Source: Dysgonamonadaceae bacterium (GTDB lineage: Bacteria; Bacteroidota; Bacteroidia; Bacteroidales; Azobacteroidaceae). From it: a stretch of 7,202 bases of DNA. Shown in pieces: positions 5,205 through 7,202 of this stretch (within the stretch, counting starts at the first letter, position 1; the number at the start of each line of letters is the position of its first letter). The position numbers were made by a program, and so were the translations under genes. The notes beneath the pieces were generated by a model, which made no database searches, had not been told where the DNA came from, and was given only the letters and a program-made list of their open reading frames with translations. The stretch spans positions 1 through 7,202 of the forward strand of contig JAISNS010000248.1 of assembly GCA_031276105.1 (NCBI GenBank), given 5' to 3'.

Positions 5205-5791
5205 GAATCGCCTCCTTCCTTTTCCATCTCTTTTTCAGAGATATGCTGTGGATAAATTTCCCGAATCGCCGATTTTTGTTCCGGATTTAAGCGGTCGAAC
5301 GATTGTTCAAAAATGGCAAAGGCTGCTTCATTGCGCAATTCATTGTAAGCGCTTGTCATTACATTCAATGTGGAAAGATAGGTTTGGTAATTGGCTTTCC
5401 GGCTTATTTCCAACGAGATATTGTGTTTTGAACTAATCCGGTAAATCCCGATTCCGGCGATTTCTTTTTCTTCTTTTTGAGGAAGAAAGTCCTGATTATT
5501 GGGATTGTCGATAAAGGTTTTAACCATGTTTTTCAATTCCGGGAGAGTCAGTGTTTGCTCGTTGTAGCGTATCCGGTTATTTTCGTCAATAATGATTTCA
5601 AGCAGGTTTCGTCCTTCAATATCGCGTTTCTTTTTAAACATTTCTTCGGCCTGTACCGGATTCATTTTTCGGTAAATTCCTGTCATTGAATCGAAAGAAC
5701 TTGTTATAAGGAAAAAAATCAGCAGCAGGAAAGCGATGTCTGCCGTTGAACTCGAATTAATCTGAGGTATTTTCCGTCTCCTGTATTGCAT
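5201..5791 (-). CDS. ExbD/TolR-family biopolymer transport protein (first copy)
   Basis: A 196-residue ExbD/TolR-type protein. A basic start (MQYRRRKIPQINSSS) is followed by a single membrane helix, TADIAFLLLIFFLITSSF, with Asp18 in the proton-channel position. The periplasmic part is longer than usual (ExbD is typically about 140-150 residues): it includes a conserved ExbD-like strand region (LLEIIIDENNRIRYNEQTLT), a lysine/glutamate-rich insert near residues 100-110 (PQKEEKE) and a charged tail ending in EKEMEKEGGDS. It lies three bases after the small membrane protein gene and overlaps the next exbD by four bases. The two ExbD proteins probably join the same ExbB complex, since ExbD subunits act as dimers within an ExbB pentamer; a heterodimer is an inference from gene order. 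Confidence 0.88.
   Translation of the reverse strand: MQYRRRKIPQINSSSTADIAFLLLIFFLITSSFDSMTGIYRKMNPVQAEEMFKKKRDIEGRNLLEIIIDENNRIRYNEQTLTLPELKNMVKTFIDNPNNQDFLPQKEEKEIAGIGIYRISSKHNISLEISRKANYQTYLSTLNVMTSAYNELRNEAAFAIFEQSFDRLNPEQKSAIREIYPQHISEKEMEKEGGDS
5211..5215 (-). promoter_or_regulatory. Shine-Dalgarno-like GGAGG before the last exbD
   Basis: On the minus strand GGAGG ends six bases before the ATG at 5204, inside the 3' end of the preceding gene (codons for EGGD). This is unusual in a phylum that mostly does without Shine-Dalgarno sequences. It could reinforce the ATGA-coupled start, or merely reflect the Glu-Gly codons. Confidence 0.35.
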
Positions 5792-5794
5792 CTT

Positions 5795-6292
5795 TTAGCG
5801 GGTTCGTTTGATATAACTCCAAATAATACCACAGAAAAGGGATATAACGGCCAATATCAACAAGATATAAAGGCTGTACAGCCACATATCGGTCAATTTC
5901 AGCCAAAAAGCTGTATTTTCGTTCCCATTGTATCCCGGAATAAGAAGCGGATTACCGTTGCCGGACATATAAGCGCCTGCAAGCAACGAAATTAGAGCGG
6001 TTATAAGTATCAATGGTTGCAAGATGGAACGGGGATTTCTTTTCCAGCGGATAAAAAAACGGATGAAAGAAAAGAAACAGGCAATTCCCAAGGTTAATAT
6101 GAAAATAAGATATAACCAATTGAGGATAAAACCGATACCGGCAATTTCCGATTGGTCTGATCCGTTGATTATTCCGTAATAAAAAACGGCAAATATTCCG
6201 CCTGTGACGAGCATGCAAATCCACAAGACAATTACAGGAAGCGTTCTCCGTGGAAAATGGCGGATGGAAAACGGACGGCGAAGGGTTTTCAT
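5795..6292 (-). CDS. Four-helix membrane protein of the ExbB/ExbD operon, function unknown
   Basis: A 165-residue protein with no recognised enzymatic motif. A basic N-terminus rich in Arg (RRPFSIRHFPRRT) precedes four predicted membrane helices at about residues 18-42, 50-80, 90-110 and 137-161. The loop between helices three and four is rich in Gly and Asn (SGNGNPLLIPGYNGNEN) and is probably periplasmic. The ATG overlaps the exbB stop by ATGA and the stop is three bases from the first exbD, so it is made together with them. Such a gene between exbB and exbD is seen in Bacteroidetes clusters, as far as I recall. A structural or assembly role in the proton-channel complex is a guess based only on position. 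Confidence 0.85.
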   Translation of the reverse strand: MKTLRRPFSIRHFPRRTLPVIVLWICMLVTGGIFAVFYYGIINGSDQSEIAGIGFILNWLYLIFILTLGIACFFSFIRFFIRWKRNPRSILQPLILITALISLLAGAYMSGNGNPLLIPGYNGNENTAFWLKLTDMWLYSLYILLILAVISLFCGIIWSYIKRTR

Positions 6293-7152
6293 GATTGATT
6301 GGAATGTTTTTTGTATCGGATAATTATATCCAGTATCCGGATCGAATCGTCTTCCATTTGGTTGACAATTCCTTCTATTTTTGTAAGGATATAATTATAA
6401 AAGACTTGCAGAATAATGGCAGCAATTAAGCCGCCCACTGTAGTAATCAAAGCGAATTTCATTCCTGCCGAAACGACGGTCGGGTTAATATCCCCGAATT
6501 GTTGAATGTCGTCGAAGGTACGAATCATTCCGAGTATTGTGCCTAAGAAGCCTAACGCCGGGGCGATAGCAATAAAAAGGGAAATCCATGAAAGATTTTT
6601 TTCCAGCAAACCGGCTTGGACGCTTCCATACGACGTAATGGATTTATCAATCATGTCCGGCGTTTCTTCTATCCGGTCTAATGCCTGATAACAGACGGAT
6701 GCAACGGGGCCGCGCGTGTTGCGAGCCATATCTTTGGCCGTTTCCACATTATTGTTTTCCAATTGTTTTTCTATGTCCGACAGCAATTTTTTCGTATTGA
6801 CTTGAGACAGATTCAAGTAGATGATTCTTTCCAAGCAAAAAGCCAATCCTGTGATTAAAGCCAGCGCGATAAAACTCATAAAAAGAGCGGAACCTTCGAT
6901 AAACTTGATTTTGATGGTTTGATGGAGACTGCTGTCGTCGCTTCCTGTCTGCAAGTGATCGATGGATCCCTCAACAGGCGCCGTCAATTCGGGAAGCGTG
7001 TCTTGTCCGGACAAAGAAACGGAGCAACACGAAAAGATAAAACCAAGCAGCACAACCCTCCGGATTTGCCTTACAGATAAATTATGTTGGAAAAAATCTT
7101 TAATTTTTTTTATTCCTGTTTCCGTTTCGATTTTGCACATTAAATAACTCAT
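6289..7152 (-). CDS. exbB: MotA/TolQ/ExbB-family proton channel protein
   Basis: A 287-residue inner-membrane protein of the ExbB/TolQ/MotA family, whose pentamer surrounds ExbD and conducts protons to energise outer-membrane transport or a related process. A hydrophobic segment at residues 33-48 ends in SLSGQD and looks like a signal peptide or extra first helix, as in many Bacteroidetes ExbB proteins. Family helices follow at about 88-107, 190-210 and 233-253. The last two hold PALGFLGTILGMI and ALITTVGGLIAAI, the most conserved stretches of the family, with the small residues that line the channel. The frame continues upstream to a TTG at 7185, but that lies upstream of the -7 box, so the ATG at 7152 is chosen. 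It is the first gene of a four-gene operon and its stop overlaps the next gene by ATGA. The symbol is by family; tolQ is equally possible. Confidence 0.87.
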   Translation of the reverse strand: MSYLMCKIETETGIKKIKDFFQHNLSVRQIRRVVLLGFIFSCCSVSLSGQDTLPELTAPVEGSIDHLQTGSDDSSLHQTIKIKFIEGSALFMSFIALALITGLAFCLERIIYLNLSQVNTKKLLSDIEKQLENNNVETAKDMARNTRGPVASVCYQALDRIEETPDMIDKSITSYGSVQAGLLEKNLSWISLFIAIAPALGFLGTILGMIRTFDDIQQFGDINPTVVSAGMKFALITTVGGLIAAIILQVFYNYILTKIEGIVNQMEDDSIRILDIIIRYKKHSNQS

Positions 7153-7171
7153 GCTATCATTTTTTGGTGAA

Positions 7172-7202
7172 CAAAGGTAGGACAATCTTCCAAAATGGCC
7201 AA
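7172..7202 (-). promoter_or_regulatory. Promoter of the exbB operon
   Basis: On the minus strand TACCTTTG (7172-7179) matches the TAnnTTTG -7 box, and TTG at 7200-7202 lies exactly 20 bases upstream as the -33 element (a preceding T would be outside the window). Transcription starting about seven bases downstream leaves a leader of roughly 13 bases before the ATG at 7152. This makes exbB the first gene of the operon. Confidence 0.65.

Noticed and set aside
5050..5436. Plus-strand frame of 128 codons across the two exbD genes
   Set aside because: It is antisense to two clear ExbD proteins and their overlap, and has no family features.

Overview
The window looks like chromosomal DNA from a Bacteroidetes bacterium, probably of the order Bacteroidales. 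Four things point that way: promoters with the TAnnTTTG -7 box typical of that phylum sit in front of at least two genes; start codons mostly lack Shine-Dalgarno sequences; there is a FISUMP-domain (Fibrobacter succinogenes major paralogous domain) surface protein; and an ExbB/ExbD cluster has the Bacteroidetes-type arrangement. Positions 1-2350 are an accessory, plus-strand region. Positions 2353-7202 are a conserved, minus-strand housekeeping region.

Accessory part. Positions 1-456 are the 3' end of a DDE transposase whose start lies outside the window. After it comes an AT-rich, gene-free stretch (457-827) with a composite hairpin, a seven-G run and a short direct repeat before a start codon. 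Positions 828-2187 hold one ancestral secreted protein gene of about 450 codons: signal peptide, PKD/Ig-like modules, C-terminal FISUMP domain. It is broken by four single-base frameshifts at about 842, 867, 960 and 1575. The last ~120 bases before its stop have a compositional and codon pattern that resembles the variable region of a diversity-generating retroelement target, although no reverse transcriptase or template repeat is in the window. A strong plus-strand terminator hairpin (2216-2259) follows.

Housekeeping part, read on the minus strand from right to left. First is a four-gene operon: an ExbB/MotA/TolQ-type proton channel protein (6289-7152), a four-helix membrane protein (5795-6292), and two different ExbD/TolR-type proteins (5201-5791 and 4734-5204). 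The genes are joined by ATGA overlaps or a 3-base gap, behind a well-spaced promoter at the window edge. Next is a saccharopine dehydrogenase-like carboxy(nor)spermidine dehydrogenase (3442-4650) for polyamine synthesis, with its own -7 box that fixes the start codon. Last is an intact recA (2353-3384), preceded by a short palindrome over its likely transcription start.

All six minus-strand genes are intact, so the frameshifts confined to the FISUMP gene look like real decay or local assembly trouble, not general sequencing noise. No tRNA, rRNA or CRISPR array was seen.
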